DNA from: Archangium lansingense
GTDB taxonomy: Bacteria; Myxococcota; Myxococcia; Myxococcales; Myxococcaceae
Reading direction: 5' to 3'
DNA length: 64,000 bases
Assembly: GCF_026626635.1 (NCBI RefSeq)
Contig: NZ_JAPNKA010000001.1
Coordinates: 13,642,001-13,706,000 of the forward strand
Shown one piece after another: positions 1 through 10,246 of this stretch. The translations under genes were made by a program, and so were the position numbers. The notes under the pieces were generated by a model, which was not told the origin of the DNA, did no database searches, and was given only the letters and a program-made list of their open reading frames with translations. Position 1 is the first letter of the stretch; every line of letters begins with the position of its first letter.

Positions 1-828
1 GGCGGCTCCATCCTCGGTTGGCACCACCGCTCCGTCATCCCCACCGTCGAGCTCCCCCACGGATTCGGAGACATTCTCACCTCCCTGCTCGGGACGGTCC
101 TGCCCGAGGTGACGAGCCAGACGTTCTTCCACCTCACGCAGAAGGTGCCGTACCGCTTCGGGTTGGTGACACAGCAGTTGCGCGAGGTGCCGATTCCCAT
201 TCCCACGGCCTCGTTCCGCTCCGTGTACAGCAGCCAGGTGGTGGTGGCCAACGAGCTCTTCGTGGACCAGCTGGCCCGGGAGCTGGGACGTGACGCGGTG
301 GAGCTGCGGCGCTCCTACCTCTCGTCGAGGCGGCTAGAGGCTGTCCTGGACAAGGTAGTGCTCGAGGGGCAGTGGGGCAGGGCGCTCCCTCCCGGGGTGG
401 CCCAAGGCGTCGCCGTCCACGAGGAGTGGGACAGTGCCATTGCTCACCTCGTCGAGGTGGATGTGAGCGGCGCGGAGCCCAAGGTCCTGCGGGTCGTCAT
501 CGCCGCGGATGTCGGCCTGCCCATCAACCCCCGGAGCATCGAGGCTCAGCTGCAGGGCGCGACCCTCGACGCCATGTCGACAACCTTGAGCGCCGGCATC
601 CACATCGACGCGGGAGCCGTGCGAGAGGGCAGCTTCGCCGACTACCGGTGGGCGCGGATGAAGCATGCGCCGGCGAGCATCGACGTCCACCTCGTCCGGT
701 CGGATGACCGTGTCGGAGGGGTGGGGGAGCTCGGCTATCCCACCGCGGCCGCTGCCCTGGGCAATGCCATCGCTCGGGCGACCGGCACCCTGCCCACCCG
801 CTTTCCGATCCTCGACGCAGGAGCCTGA
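1..828 (+). CDS. Xanthine dehydrogenase family, molybdopterin-binding subunit (3' part)
   Basis: The reading frame is open from base 1, so the gene begins outside the window and only its last 275 codons are present. It reads as the C-terminal part of a large molybdenum-binding subunit of the xanthine dehydrogenase / isoquinoline 1-oxidoreductase (IorB) type. The segment [19 protein letters not shown] and the later [20 protein letters not shown] match the family's conserved end, where GE(x)G(x)P lies near the active-site Glu. A 2Fe-2S subunit gene follows after two bases, giving the usual pair in the less common large-then-small order. Substrate is unknown; oxidation of an N-heterocycle or aldehyde is the family's general chemistry. 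Confidence 0.85.
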   Translation, partial: GGSILGWHHRSVIPTVELPHGFGDILTSLLGTVLPEVTSQTFFHLTQKVPYRFGLVTQQLREVPIPIPTASFRSVYSSQVVVANELFVDQLARELGRDAVELRRSYLSSRRLEAVLDKVVLEGQWGRALPPGVAQGVAVHEEWDSAIAHLVEVDVSGAEPKVLRVVIAADVGLPINPRSIEAQLQGATLDAMSTTLSAGIHIDAGAVREGSFADYRWARMKHAPASIDVHLVRSDDRVGGVGELGYPTAAAALGNAIARATGTLPTRFPILDAGA

Positions 829-830
829 AC

Positions 831-1310
831 ATGCCGGTCCACCACTTCAACCTCAACGACGACACGGTCTCGGTGGAGGCGCCCGAGGACACCCCCTTGC
901 TCTGGGTGCTGAGAGACTTGCTGGGAGTGACGGGCCCGAAGTACGGCTGCGGGGTGGGCGTATGCGGCGCCTGCACCAGCCATCTGGATGGAGGCGCCTT
1001 CCGTCCCTGCATCCAACCCGTCGGAGGTGTGGCGGGCCGCCGGGTGACTACCATTGAGGGCCTGGGCGGCGAGGGGCTTCACCCCGTGCAGCAGGCGTGG
1101 ATTGACGAGGACGTCGCGCAGTGCGGCTTCTGCCAGCCTGGGCAAATCATGGCCGCGGTGGCGCTGCTGCGGCGCAACCCAGATCCATCCGACGCAGACA
1201 TCGACGCGGCCATGAGTGACAACGTATGCCGTTGCGGCACCTACGTTCGTATCCGAGCGGCGATCAAGCGTGCCGCCTGGCAGCTCCGGCGCGAGGGAAT
1301 GGGGAAGTAG
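831..1310 (+). CDS. (2Fe-2S)-binding subunit of molybdenum hydroxylase (IorA-like)
   Basis: A 159-residue small subunit that passes electrons from the molybdenum site. Cys40, 45, 48 and 60 form the N-terminal plant-ferredoxin-type cluster motif (C-GVGVCGAC-x-C). Cys98, 101, 133 and 135 form the second cluster (CGFCQPG and NVCRCGTY), which is diagnostic for the xanthine dehydrogenase/IorA/CoxS family. Length is normal. It starts two bases after the stop of the molybdopterin subunit, so the two are co-translated. No accessory XdhC-like maturation gene follows in the window; one may lie upstream. Confidence 0.93.
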   Translation: MPVHHFNLNDDTVSVEAPEDTPLLWVLRDLLGVTGPKYGCGVGVCGACTSHLDGGAFRPCIQPVGGVAGRRVTTIEGLGGEGLHPVQQAWIDEDVAQCGFCQPGQIMAAVALLRRNPDPSDADIDAAMSDNVCRCGTYVRIRAAIKRAAWQLRREGMGK

Positions 1311-1368
1311 GTCCCCTCTCAACGGGCAAGGGAGAGGAGAGCGGGGCGAGGCGAAGGAAGCGTCCGCC

Positions 1369-2631
1369 GTGCTCTCGCGTTCGTCCTGTACGATGCAAGC
1401 CTCGATGATTGACTTCCGGCCCCTCCCGTCGCCCGCCCAACCCACTTCAGCGGAGCGCCTCGCGGAGGATGTCGCAGCCATTGGCCGCATCGAGGCTGTC
1501 AAAACGGTGCTACGGGTGCTCTTGCAGACCACGGGCCTGCGCATGGCAGTGGTGGCCCGCGTCACGTCCGAGTCCTGGATGTGCTGCGCCGTGCTGGATG
1601 AGCTCAACTTCGGACTGCGCCCGGGTGACTCGTTGGAGCTCGTCACGACCTTCTGCAACGTGGTTCGCAACCTGGCCTCGCCGCTGCTCATCACCCATGC
1701 GAGCAAAGATTCTCGGTTCACGCACCACCCGGCGCCGAAGCTCTACAACGTCGAGAGCTACATCGCCGTGCCCGTGCTGCGGCGGGATGGGAGCTTCTTC
1801 GGGGTGATGTGCGCGGTCGACTCGGAGCCGGCCGACATCTCCGAGGACAAGATCGAGATCTTCCGCCACCTCGCGGAGCTCATTGGCTACCAATTGGAGC
1901 TGGAGGACGAGCTGGACCGGCGAGAGGCCCTGCTGCTCAACGCCCGCGAGGCCGCCCAGTTGCGCGAGCAATTGATTGGCATCGTGAGCCATGATCTGCG
2001 CAATCCCCTCAATGCCATTGGCCTGTCGGCTGCGACACTGTTGCGCCGCGCGGACCTGGATGACCGGACGCGCCGAGGCATCTGCCGCATCCTGGACGCC
2101 GCGGACCGGGCCAACCGACTCATCCGGGATCTGCTCGACTTCACCCAGGCACGCATGGGTCAGGCGCTGCCGGTGAAGCGCCAGCTCGTGAACTTCCACA
2201 CCCTCACCCATCAGGTGGTGGACGAGGTGCGGCTGGCCATTGAAGGACGGGAACTGGAGGTGGAGTGCGATGGAGACGGGCAGGGGGCATGGGATCCGGA
2301 TCGAATCTCCCAAGTGCTCACCAACCTGCTCACCAATGCCTTGCAGTACAGCCCCGATGGTACACCCATCCGGGTGAGCACGCGGGGCGAGGGAAAGGCT
2401 GTCATTCTCACCGTGAGAAACCAGGGCTCGCCCATCCCGGCGGAGGTGCTGCCCACCCTCTTCGAGCCGATGAAGCGCGGCACCGAGGAGGGAGGCAGTG
2501 AGCGCCGCAGCATCGGCCTGGGCCTCTTCATCGTGGACCAGCTCGTCCGGGCCCACGGGGGCAGTATCGAGGTGTGCTCCACAGCGGAGGAGGGCACGGC
2601 CTTCAGTGTCCTGCTTCCCCGCAGCGTCTGA
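1369..2631 (+). CDS. GAF domain sensor histidine kinase
   Basis: Cytoplasmic two-component kinase of about 420 residues with no membrane segment. An N-terminal GAF-like sensor (about residues 30-180) is followed by a short coiled linker, an H-box SHDLRNPLNAIGL (phosphoacceptor His) and an HATPase_c domain with N-box LTNLLTNALQYSPDG and G-box SIGLGLFIVDQLVRAHGG. The open frame runs back into the upstream gene. I chose GTG at 1369 because AAGGAAG lies 8 bases before it; ATG at 1393 or 1405 are alternatives. No response regulator is adjacent, so it is an orphan kinase and its partner is unknown. Confidence 0.88.
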   Translation: MLSRSSCTMQASMIDFRPLPSPAQPTSAERLAEDVAAIGRIEAVKTVLRVLLQTTGLRMAVVARVTSESWMCCAVLDELNFGLRPGDSLELVTTFCNVVRNLASPLLITHASKDSRFTHHPAPKLYNVESYIAVPVLRRDGSFFGVMCAVDSEPADISEDKIEIFRHLAELIGYQLELEDELDRREALLLNAREAAQLREQLIGIVSHDLRNPLNAIGLSAATLLRRADLDDRTRRGICRILDAADRANRLIRDLLDFTQARMGQALPVKRQLVNFHTLTHQVVDEVRLAIEGRELEVECDGDGQGAWDPDRISQVLTNLLTNALQYSPDGTPIRVSTRGEGKAVILTVRNQGSPIPAEVLPTLFEPMKRGTEEGGSERRSIGLGLFIVDQLVRAHGGSIEVCSTAEEGTAFSVLLPRSV

Positions 2632-2645
2632 GCCTGCTGGCGCCG

Positions 2646-3251
2646 CTACTCGAACCAGACGAGAGCCAGCTCGAGCTCGATGGCCTCGAAAGGCTCGGCG
2701 CGCACCTGCTCCTCTCCGGCGAAGGAATGGACGAGGAGCCACTCGCCCTGCGTGAGCCGGAACACATCGAGCGTGCGGGCGAGCGGGTCCACATGCCACA
2801 CGTGCCGCACCCCCTCCCGGGCATAGATGCGCATCTTCTGGCCCTTGTCCCTGCGCCGCGTGCGCTCGGAGAGGACCTCGCACACCCAGTCCGGCGCGAG
2901 ATCGTAGTGCGCCGGGGTCTCGTCTCCACCCACGGCGTGCGGCAGTCGCTCGCGTCTCCATCCAGCGAGGTCTGGCACGAGCTTGTCCGGGCGGGGGCCG
3001 AGGTGGAGTTCTGGCTCGTAGATGATGACCCAACCGCCCGGTCCTCCCCTGCCAAACTTGAAGGGCGCGGTGAGGATGCCGCCAAGGTTCGACGCCACGT
3101 TGGCATGCGCGCGGGCCGGGCGCGGGCTGAGGTGTAGTGCACCGTCCAGGATCTGCGCCACCTTCTCTTCCGGCGCTGCCTGGAAGGCCGCCTCGACGGA
3201 CGGGGCGTTTCGTTCAGCGGACTCGGACTCGGGAGGACGGCGAATGGCCAT
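2646..3251 (-). CDS. Uma2 family (DUF820) putative restriction endonuclease-fold protein
   Basis: About 201 residues. The motifs LVPDLAGW, PDWVCEVLSERTRRRDKGQK and REGVRHVWHVDP are the hallmarks of the Uma2/DUF820 family, which has a PD-(D/E)xK nuclease fold and is often present in many copies in cyanobacteria and myxobacteria. Biological role is not established; nuclease activity is inferred from the fold. The start is uncertain: upstream in-frame starts at 3287, 3269 and 3266 exist, and I chose the Met that begins the region resembling family N-termini. Its 3' end lies 14 bases from the convergent histidine kinase gene. Confidence 0.8.
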   Translation of the reverse strand: MAIRRPPESESAERNAPSVEAAFQAAPEEKVAQILDGALHLSPRPARAHANVASNLGGILTAPFKFGRGGPGGWVIIYEPELHLGPRPDKLVPDLAGWRRERLPHAVGGDETPAHYDLAPDWVCEVLSERTRRRDKGQKMRIYAREGVRHVWHVDPLARTLDVFRLTQGEWLLVHSFAGEEQVRAEPFEAIELELALVWFE

Positions 3252-3320
3252 GAGAGAGGATTTCATCATGCCCCTCGCACGGTGCAATGCCGGGGCCGAG
3301 AGTCGTCTCGCTTCGAGACA

Positions 3321-4718
3321 CTAGGTACGGGCGTCTTTCCACTGCAGCTCCGTCAGCTCCCGGCCGAGCTGCTCTCGTCGGCTCTCGGCCTGGGTGACGG
3401 CCTGTCCCAGCCGCTCGGGGTCATGCGTCTGGGCCCGGGCAGGCGAGAAGATCTCCGCCACCTTCCGCAGCAGGCCGCACAGGCGATCGACATCGGCGTG
3501 CGAGGTCTCGGTGGCCTGCTTCAACCGCTTCAACGAGTCCTCCAGCAGCGGCGCCGCCACCACGCGCTTCAACTCCTCCGTGGTGTTCACCCGGGTGCCC
3601 TTGCCCAGCAGCCCCGCGAGCACACCCCCGAGGAGCGCCGCTCCCATCACAGCCCATCCTCCATGCTTGCGCGCCACGCCCATCAGCATCGCCGCGCCCA
3701 CTCCGGCCAGTCCTCCCGTGCGCGCGAAGCCCCAATCGAAGAAGAGCGAGCGCGGCTCGACGAGCCGGCCGAAGCGGTCCGCCAACACCAGGGAGGCCTT
3801 GCCCTCCACGTCCCGCGCCAGCTCGCGCGCCAGCACCGCGTCCAGTCTCTGGCGCAGCGCTCGCGACCGGGGCTCCACTCGGGCGTTCAGCTTCTCCCGG
3901 AAGGCCTGGGTCAGGGCGCGCTGGGTCTTGGGCAGTTGGGACTCCAGCTCGCGTACGCTGTCCTCCGCGAGCCGGGGCAGCTCCTCCTCCAGCCGTTGGC
4001 TCTCCTCCCGCAGCAACTCGTCCAGGCACAGCCGCAGGCGCTCGAGTGTCTCCGGCTGGAGCTTCGCCAGGTCGCGCATCTCCAGCAGCGCGTGCACGTC
4101 GGCGAGCAGGTTGCTCCAGTCCTTCAACGCCTCCTCGAGCAGCACCCGCTGCCGCCACGCCAGCTTCTCGGCCAGCGCTGCGCGCAGTGACTCCACTCCT
4201 TCACCCACCGAGCCGGAGACAGTGAAGACGGGCAGCGTCCGGTGGGGCACCACCTCTCGCAGCACCTGTTCGAGCTGCTCTCGCACACCGTCGGGAGACG
4301 TCCCCTCCGGGAGCGCATCACAGCGCGTGAGGACGATCTGGAGCGAGCCCTCGGGGAACTCCTCGGCGAGTTGCTGGAGCCAGGCCAGCACCTCCCGGGA
4401 CAGCGCCTCCCCCGCCGCGAGCACCAGCAAGCAGTGCTCGGCCAGCTCTCCCACGCTCAGGCCTCCCTCCCCGGAGCCTCCGGACTCCACCTCCAACCAC
4501 TTCCAGGGCACGTCCGTCCCCAGGGCCCGCAGCAGCGTGCTCTTGCCCACCGAGGCGGTACCCGCCACCGCCACCACGGGCCGGGCAATGCGCTCCAGGC
4601 CCGGCGCGCCGCGCTCCAGCTCTCGAGCGAACGGCACCTGCTCGAAGAGGTTGCTCCGCTCCGCGCCAAGCTGCCGAGCTAGACGCGCCTGCTCCCGGAT
4701 GTGCTCGTCGTGCCTCAT
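3321..4718 (-). CDS. Dynamin-like / GTP-binding protein with C-terminal membrane hairpin
   Basis: 465 residues. The P-loop GTASVGKST is at 53-61 and a G4-like TRCD at 132-135; a clear DxxG (G3) is missing, so hydrolysis may be weak or unusual. The middle is long, Glu/Arg/Leu-rich helix, probably coiled coil. A Gly/Ala-rich hydrophobic pair (about 330-370, FARTGGLAGVGAAMLMG and GWAVMGAALLGGVLAGLLG) looks like a membrane hairpin, as in bacterial dynamin-like and YcjX/DUF697-type GTPases. Membrane remodelling is inferred only. The gene is divergent from the large kinase gene, with about 230 bases between them. Confidence 0.75.
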   Translation of the reverse strand: MRHDEHIREQARLARQLGAERSNLFEQVPFARELERGAPGLERIARPVVAVAGTASVGKSTLLRALGTDVPWKWLEVESGGSGEGGLSVGELAEHCLLVLAAGEALSREVLAWLQQLAEEFPEGSLQIVLTRCDALPEGTSPDGVREQLEQVLREVVPHRTLPVFTVSGSVGEGVESLRAALAEKLAWRQRVLLEEALKDWSNLLADVHALLEMRDLAKLQPETLERLRLCLDELLREESQRLEEELPRLAEDSVRELESQLPKTQRALTQAFREKLNARVEPRSRALRQRLDAVLARELARDVEGKASLVLADRFGRLVEPRSLFFDWGFARTGGLAGVGAAMLMGVARKHGGWAVMGAALLGGVLAGLLGKGTRVNTTEELKRVVAAPLLEDSLKRLKQATETSHADVDRLCGLLRKVAEIFSPARAQTHDPERLGQAVTQAESRREQLGRELTELQWKDART

Positions 4719-4946
4719 GGTCCTCTCCCGCTCGCACTCTCAGCGTAGCGCACCAGGATTCGGGAATTGTTCATTGCAGAACACTCGCGAGTCATGTCAT
4801 CAGTGGTTGTTGTCACAAGCATTCGTGCCGCGACGGTTCTCACTCAGCGGGCGCTGCTCCCTCTCTGGGGCGCGGGGCTCGCCGCGGACAGGGGGGGACA
4901 TGAGCGCGGCCGAATACGTCGAAGCTGGTTCGAGGCCATAGCACTC

Positions 4947-7900
4947 ATGATGGACATTCCCGGTCACACCTTGCGCGGCGCGCTGCGAGCGACGGGCGCG
5001 AATCTTCTCTTCCACGCGGTCTGTGGCTCGGACAACCGGCCCGTCATCGTCAAGACGCCTGCGCAACCCTCGCCCGGTCCGCGCGAGTGGGAGCGCTACC
5101 GCCGCGAGCACGGCATCCTCCAGCGGCTGCGGGAAGTCGGAGGCGTGCCCCGGGTCCATTCCTGCGAGCTCGTCCAGGATCGCCCCCTGCTGCTGTTGGA
5201 AGAGGTGGACGGCGAGCCCCTGTCGCAACGGGTGGGCCAGCGGCTCGAGGTCACCGGTTTCCTGGGGCTCGCCATCTCCCTGGCCTCGACGCTCGGGGAG
5301 ATCCACCGGCGCGGCGTCATTCACAAGGATCTCAAGCCCTCCAACCTCATCCTCACGCCGGAAGGGGAGGGGCGCATCATCGACTTCGGCACCGCCACGC
5401 TGCAGCGGGTGGAGCACGTGGAGTCGGCGGTGCCCCACCTCATCGAGGGGACGCTGGCGTACATGTCTCCCGAGCAGACCGGGCGGATGAACCGGGCGGT
5501 GGACTACCGCACGGACTTCTACTCCCTGGGCATGACGTTCTACGAGCTGCTGACGGGCACGTTGCCCTTCCAGGCGAGGGACGCGCTCGGGTGGTTTCAC
5601 GCGCACCTGGCCAGCCATCCCCAGCCGCCGCACGAGCTCGTCGAGTCCGTGCCGCCGTCCCTGTCCGCCATCGTGATGAAGCTGTTGGCCAAGGTCGCCG
5701 ACGAGCGCTACCAGGGGGCCGATGGGTTGAAGGCGGACCTCGAGCGGTGCCGGGAGCGGTTGCTCCGGGGTGAGCGCGAGCCCTTCCCACTGGGCGAGCA
5801 CGACTTCCCCCACCACTTCCAGATGCCCCAGCGGCTCTACGGGCGAGAGGCGTGCGTCGCCACCCTGCTCGAGAGCTTCGAGCGGACGGCGCGAGGAGGG
5901 CGGCCGGAGCTGGTGCTCGTCAGCGGCTACTCCGGAATCGGCAAGTCGGCCGTCATCCACGAGCTGCACCGGCCGGTGGTGGAGCGGCACGGCTTCTTCC
6001 TGCAGGGCAAGTTCGATCAGTTCAAGCAAGACATCCCCTACGCCACGCTGGCGCAGGCCATCCTCGGGCTGGTGCAGCAGTTGCTCGCGGGCACCGACGA
6101 GGAGTTGGCGGCCTGGCGCGAGCGGCTGCGGGAGGCGTTGGGGGAACACGGCCAGCTGCTGGTGGACCTGGTGCCCCAGCTCGAGCTCGTCGTGGGCCGA
6201 CAGCCGGCCGTCCCCGAGCTGCCACCCGCCGAGGCCCAGCACCGCTTCAACCGGGTCATCGAGAAGTTCCTCGGCGTCTTCTCCCCCCACGAGCACCCGC
6301 TCGTCGTGTTCCTCGATGACCTGCAGTGGGCGGACCTGGCGAGCCTGAGACTCATCCAGCACCTGATCGGCGGCCCGGTGGTGCCGCCCGTGTTGTGGGT
6401 GGGGGCCTATCGCGACAACGAGGTCAGCCCGTCCCACCCGCTGATGCTGACGCTGGAGGAGCTGCGCAAGACGGACGCGTGCATCACCAGCCTCCAGCTC
6501 GAGCCGCTGAGCCTCGCGCAGCTCCAGCAGCTCATCGCCGATGCACTCCCGGGGGCCGGGGAGGACGTGGTCGCGCCACTCTCGGCGCTCGTGCTGGAGA
6601 AGACCGGAGGCAATCCGTTCTTCCTCATCCAGCTCATGGTGACGCTGCACCAGGACGGGTTGCTGGCGCGCCTGCCGGAGGGACGGTGGCGGTGGGATGC
6701 CGAAGGCGTCCGGGCCAAGGGGTACTCCGACAACGTCGTCGACTTCATGGTGGGCAGGTTGCGCCAGTTGCCTGACCCGACCTGGTCCCTGCTGCGCCTG
6801 GCCGCGTGCGTGGGCAATGACTTCGCGCTGCGCAAGCTGGTCATCGTCTCCGGCCTGGAGCCGCTCGAGGTGGAGCGGACCCTGGAGCCGGCGCTCGAGG
6901 AGGGCATGCTGGCGCGCAGCTCACCAGAGGGCTTCCGCTTCCTGCATGATCGCATCCAGCAGGCGGCGCAGGAGCTCATCCCCGAGCAGGAGCGCAAGGC
7001 CGTCCACCTGCGCATCGGCCGTCTGTTATTGGCGAGCCTGACGCCCGAGGAGCTGCGCGAGAAGCTCTTCGACGTGGTGGGGCAGTTCAATGTTGGGGCG
7101 GAGCTGCTCGACACGCCCGAGGAGCGCCTGCGCGTGGCGCGGCTGAATGCCGAGGCGGGTTGGAAGGCTCGCGGCTCGGCGGCGCACCGCTCGGCCATCG
7201 CGTACTTCAAGATGGCCTTCGAGCTGCTTCCCGGAGATCCCTGGACGGCGGACCCGGCGCTCGCCTTCAAGCTGTGTCTGGATTGGGCGGCCAGCGAGCT
7301 GATGAATGGCAACGCCGCCGGGGCGCGCCGGCTGGTGGACGCGCTGCTCACCCGGAGGAGGAGCCCCGCGGACACCTCGGCCGTCTACCGCCTGAAGGCC
7401 CAGCTGTGCATGGGGGCTGGGCAGATCGACGAGGCCGTCTCATGTCTGCTGGAGGGCCTGGAGTCGCTGGGCATGCACCTGCCGCCCCACCCCTCGTGGG
7501 AGGAGGTGGTGGCCGCCCAAGAGGAGGTCGAGGCCCTCATGGGGGAGCGCTCTATCGAGAGCCTCCTGGAGCTGCCCCTGGTGAGCGACCCGGACATGCA
7601 GGCGGTCATCGGGGTGCTGGCCGCCCTGTTCACCCCGGCGTGCTGCACCGACAACAACCTGCTCATCCTTCAACTGTGCCGGGTGGTGTCCCTGAGCCTG
7701 CGGCATGGCAACAGCGAAGCGGCGGTGGTGGGCTACTCCTGGTACGGCCTGGTGCTGGGGCATGTCTTCAAGAAGTACCGGGAGGGCCACGCCTTCGGTG
7801 AGCTCGCCTGCGCGATCGCGGAGCGTCACGGCTTCTCCTCGGCCCGGGGCATGGCGCTCTACAGCCTGCAGATCATCAACCCGTGGACTCGGCCGATGGC

Positions 7901-10232
7901 CCGCTCCCTGGAGCTCATCCGGAGCGCCTTCCATCACGCGCTGCAGGCTGGGGATTTCCAGGTCGCCTGCTATTGCTGCAACCACATCGTCACGGACAGC
8001 CTCATGCTGGGGCATCCCCTGAATGATGTCCATGCGGAGTCGGTCGCCCGCTTCGACTTCGTCCGCAGGGCCGGCTACCAGGACGTGCTGGATGTCATCC
8101 GCAGCTCGCAGCGCTACGTCCAGCAGCTGCGCGGGCTCACGCGCTCATTCGACACGCTGAGTGGTGAGGACTTCGAGGAGGAGGTGTTCGAAGCCGGGCT
8201 CACTTCCGAGCGCATGAGCACCATGCGGTGCTGGTATTGGATCCTCAAGATGCAGGGGCGCTTCATGTGCGGCGCCTACGAAGAGGCACGCATCGCGGGA
8301 GACAAGGCCGCCGAGCTTCTCTGGGCCTCCGTTGGTCACATCCAGCTCCTGGACTTCCACCTCTACCGAGGACTGACGCTGGCCGCGTGTCTGCCGGAGG
8401 CGGCGCCCGAGGTGCGGGAGCGCTGGCTCGAGGAGCTGCGCCAGCACCATCAGCAGCTCGCGGAGTGGGCGAGCCATTGCGCCGGGAACTTCCTCGCGCC
8501 CGAGCGGATACTCTTCGCGGAGCTGGCGCGGGTGACGGGCCGGAGGGAGGAGGCCATGGGCGCGTATGAAGAGGCCATCCACTCGGCCCGGGAGCATGGC
8601 TTCATCCAGAACGCCGCACTGGCATGTGAGCTGGCGTCGAACTACTGGCGCGAGCGGCGCTTCCAGACCATCGCGGAGACGTATGCGCGCTCGGCCCGGG
8701 AGGCCTACCGGCGCTGGGGGGCCCTGGGCAAGGTGAAGCACCTGGAGGCCCGGTGGCCGGAGTTGGTGCTCGTGTCCTCCGGTGGCCGCCACACCTTTGA
8801 CACGGACTCGACGCAGATTGACGCGCTCACCGTGGTGAAGGCGCAGCGGGCCATCTCCGGCGAGATCGTCCAGGAGCGGCTGGTGACCACGCTGATGCAG
8901 GTGGCCATCGAGAACGCGGGCGCCCAGCGCGGTGCCCTGCTGCTCGCGCGGGGTGACACGCTCCGGGTCATGGCCATCTCCGGCGCGTCACCGGAGGACC
9001 CCATCGTCCTGCCACCCGAGGACGCGCAGGCCGAGCTGCCGTGGACCCTCATCGCCTACGTCAAGCGCACGCGCGAGCATGTGCTCCTCGGGGATGCCAC
9101 GCGGGCCCATCCCTTCCCGGCCGACGCGTACCTCCGGCGAGGCCGGGCTCGCTCGGTGCTCTGCCTTCCGCTGCTGCGCCAGGAGGCCCTCTACGGCGTG
9201 CTGTACCTGGAGAACAACCTGGCGGCCGACGCCTTCCCTCCGGATCGCCGCGCGCTGCTGGAGCACATCGCCTCGCAGGCCGTCATCTCCATGGAGAACG
9301 CGCGGCTGTACGCCGATGTCCAGCACGCCGAGGCAGCCCTGCGCCGCGCCAATGACGAGCTCGAGGCGCGCGTGGAGGAGCGGACCCGGGAGCTGAGGGA
9401 GGCCCAGATGCGACTGGTGGACACCGCGCGCGCGGTGGGCATGTCCGAGGTTGCCTCCAATGTGTTGCATAACGTGGGCAACGTCCTCACCAGCGCCGTC
9501 GTCAACCTCGAGGTGATGCGGGAGACGGTGGCCGCGTCACGCCTCGGCCGGCTGAAGCAGGTGTCGGCGTTGTTCGAGGACAACCGCGGGCGCCTGGGGG
9601 AGTTCTTCACCGATGACCCTCGCGGGCTCCAGATGCCGGACTACTTCTCCGCACTCACCGAGCAACTCCTCCAGGAGCAAGCGAAGGTACGCGACGGTCT
9701 GCTGGAGATGGGCTGGCATGTCGAGCACATTCGCACCATCGTCCAGGTACAGCAGAACTACGCCAAGACGGCCCTGCTCATCGACGAGTGCGAGCTGTCG
9801 GAGCTCGTCGAGGACGCGCTGCGCATCCAGATGTCGGCGCTCAAGCGCCACGGCGTCACCGTTACCCGCGAGCTGAAGGTCTCTCGCAAGGTGCGGGTGG
9901 ACCGGCACAAGGTGCTTCAAATCCTCATCAACCTCATCAGCAATGCCAAATACTCCCTGGATGAGATGCCCCCGGGAGAGCGGCAGATGCTCGTGCGCCT
10001 CCAGCTCGAGGAGGGCAAGGCTCGCATCCAGGTGGTGGACAATGGTGTGGGAATCTCGAAAGAGATTCGCGAGCGGCTCTTCGCGCACGGCTTCACCACG
10101 CGCCGGGACGGACATGGTTTCGGCCTGCACTCGAGCGCGCTCGCCGCGAAGCTGCTGGGAGGCAACCTCCTGCTCGACAGCGAAGGCCCGGGAAAGGGCG
10201 CCACGGCCACGCTGGAGCTCCCGCTCCCGTAG
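4947..10232 (+). CDS. Trifunctional Ser/Thr kinase - AAA ATPase/TPR - GAF histidine kinase
   Basis: 1761 residues, with domains in this order. First, a eukaryote-like protein kinase (about 5-270) with catalytic HKDLKPSN at 126-133 and DFG in IIDFGTATL. Second, an AAA_16/STAND-like ATPase with Walker A SGYSGIGKS near 326-334 and Walker B-like VVFLDDLQWAD. Third, a long TPR-like helical region, then GAF (about 1300-1455) and a histidine kinase core with ASNVLHNVGN as the probable phosphoacceptor box. Last, an HATPase with LINLISNAKYSLDE and GHGFGLHSSALAAKLLGG. The frame is open from 4767, but family members start just before the kinase domain, so ATG 4947 (or 4950) is preferred. It probably integrates a signal and feeds both Ser/Thr and His-Asp phosphorylation. 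Confidence 0.92.
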   Translation: MMDIPGHTLRGALRATGANLLFHAVCGSDNRPVIVKTPAQPSPGPREWERYRREHGILQRLREVGGVPRVHSCELVQDRPLLLLEEVDGEPLSQRVGQRLEVTGFLGLAISLASTLGEIHRRGVIHKDLKPSNLILTPEGEGRIIDFGTATLQRVEHVESAVPHLIEGTLAYMSPEQTGRMNRAVDYRTDFYSLGMTFYELLTGTLPFQARDALGWFHAHLASHPQPPHELVESVPPSLSAIVMKLLAKVADERYQGADGLKADLERCRERLLRGEREPFPLGEHDFPHHFQMPQRLYGREACVATLLESFERTARGGRPELVLVSGYSGIGKSAVIHELHRPVVERHGFFLQGKFDQFKQDIPYATLAQAILGLVQQLLAGTDEELAAWRERLREALGEHGQLLVDLVPQLELVVGRQPAVPELPPAEAQHRFNRVIEKFLGVFSPHEHPLVVFLDDLQWADLASLRLIQHLIGGPVVPPVLWVGAYRDNEVSPSHPLMLTLEELRKTDACITSLQLEPLSLAQLQQLIADALPGAGEDVVAPLSALVLEKTGGNPFFLIQLMVTLHQDGLLARLPEGRWRWDAEGVRAKGYSDNVVDFMVGRLRQLPDPTWSLLRLAACVGNDFALRKLVIVSGLEPLEVERTLEPALEEGMLARSSPEGFRFLHDRIQQAAQELIPEQERKAVHLRIGRLLLASLTPEELREKLFDVVGQFNVGAELLDTPEERLRVARLNAEAGWKARGSAAHRSAIAYFKMAFELLPGDPWTADPALAFKLCLDWAASELMNGNAAGARRLVDALLTRRRSPADTSAVYRLKAQLCMGAGQIDEAVSCLLEGLESLGMHLPPHPSWEEVVAAQEEVEALMGERSIESLLELPLVSDPDMQAVIGVLAALFTPACCTDNNLLILQLCRVVSLSLRHGNSEAAVVGYSWYGLVLGHVFKKYREGHAFGELACAIAERHGFSSARGMALYSLQIINPWTRPMARSLELIRSAFHHALQAGDFQVACYCCNHIVTDSLMLGHPLNDVHAESVARFDFVRRAGYQDVLDVIRSSQRYVQQLRGLTRSFDTLSGEDFEEEVFEAGLTSERMSTMRCWYWILKMQGRFMCGAYEEARIAGDKAAELLWASVGHIQLLDFHLYRGLTLAACLPEAAPEVRERWLEELRQHHQQLAEWASHCAGNFLAPERILFAELARVTGRREEAMGAYEEAIHSAREHGFIQNAALACELASNYWRERRFQTIAETYARSAREAYRRWGALGKVKHLEARWPELVLVSSGGRHTFDTDSTQIDALTVVKAQRAISGEIVQERLVTTLMQVAIENAGAQRGALLLARGDTLRVMAISGASPEDPIVLPPEDAQAELPWTLIAYVKRTREHVLLGDATRAHPFPADAYLRRGRARSVLCLPLLRQEALYGVLYLENNLAADAFPPDRRALLEHIASQAVISMENARLYADVQHAEAALRRANDELEARVEERTRELREAQMRLVDTARAVGMSEVASNVLHNVGNVLTSAVVNLEVMRETVAASRLGRLKQVSALFEDNRGRLGEFFTDDPRGLQMPDYFSALTEQLLQEQAKVRDGLLEMGWHVEHIRTIVQVQQNYAKTALLIDECELSELVEDALRIQMSALKRHGVTVTRELKVSRKVRVDRHKVLQILINLISNAKYSLDEMPPGERQMLVRLQLEEGKARIQVVDNGVGISKEIRERLFAHGFTTRRDGHGFGLHSSALAAKLLGGNLLLDSEGPGKGATATLELPLP

Positions 10233-10246
10233 GAGGCGGCCGGAGG

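Noticed and set aside
4767-4946. N-terminal extension of the trifunctional kinase
   Set aside because: The extra 60 residues have no domain character and family members begin directly before the kinase fold.
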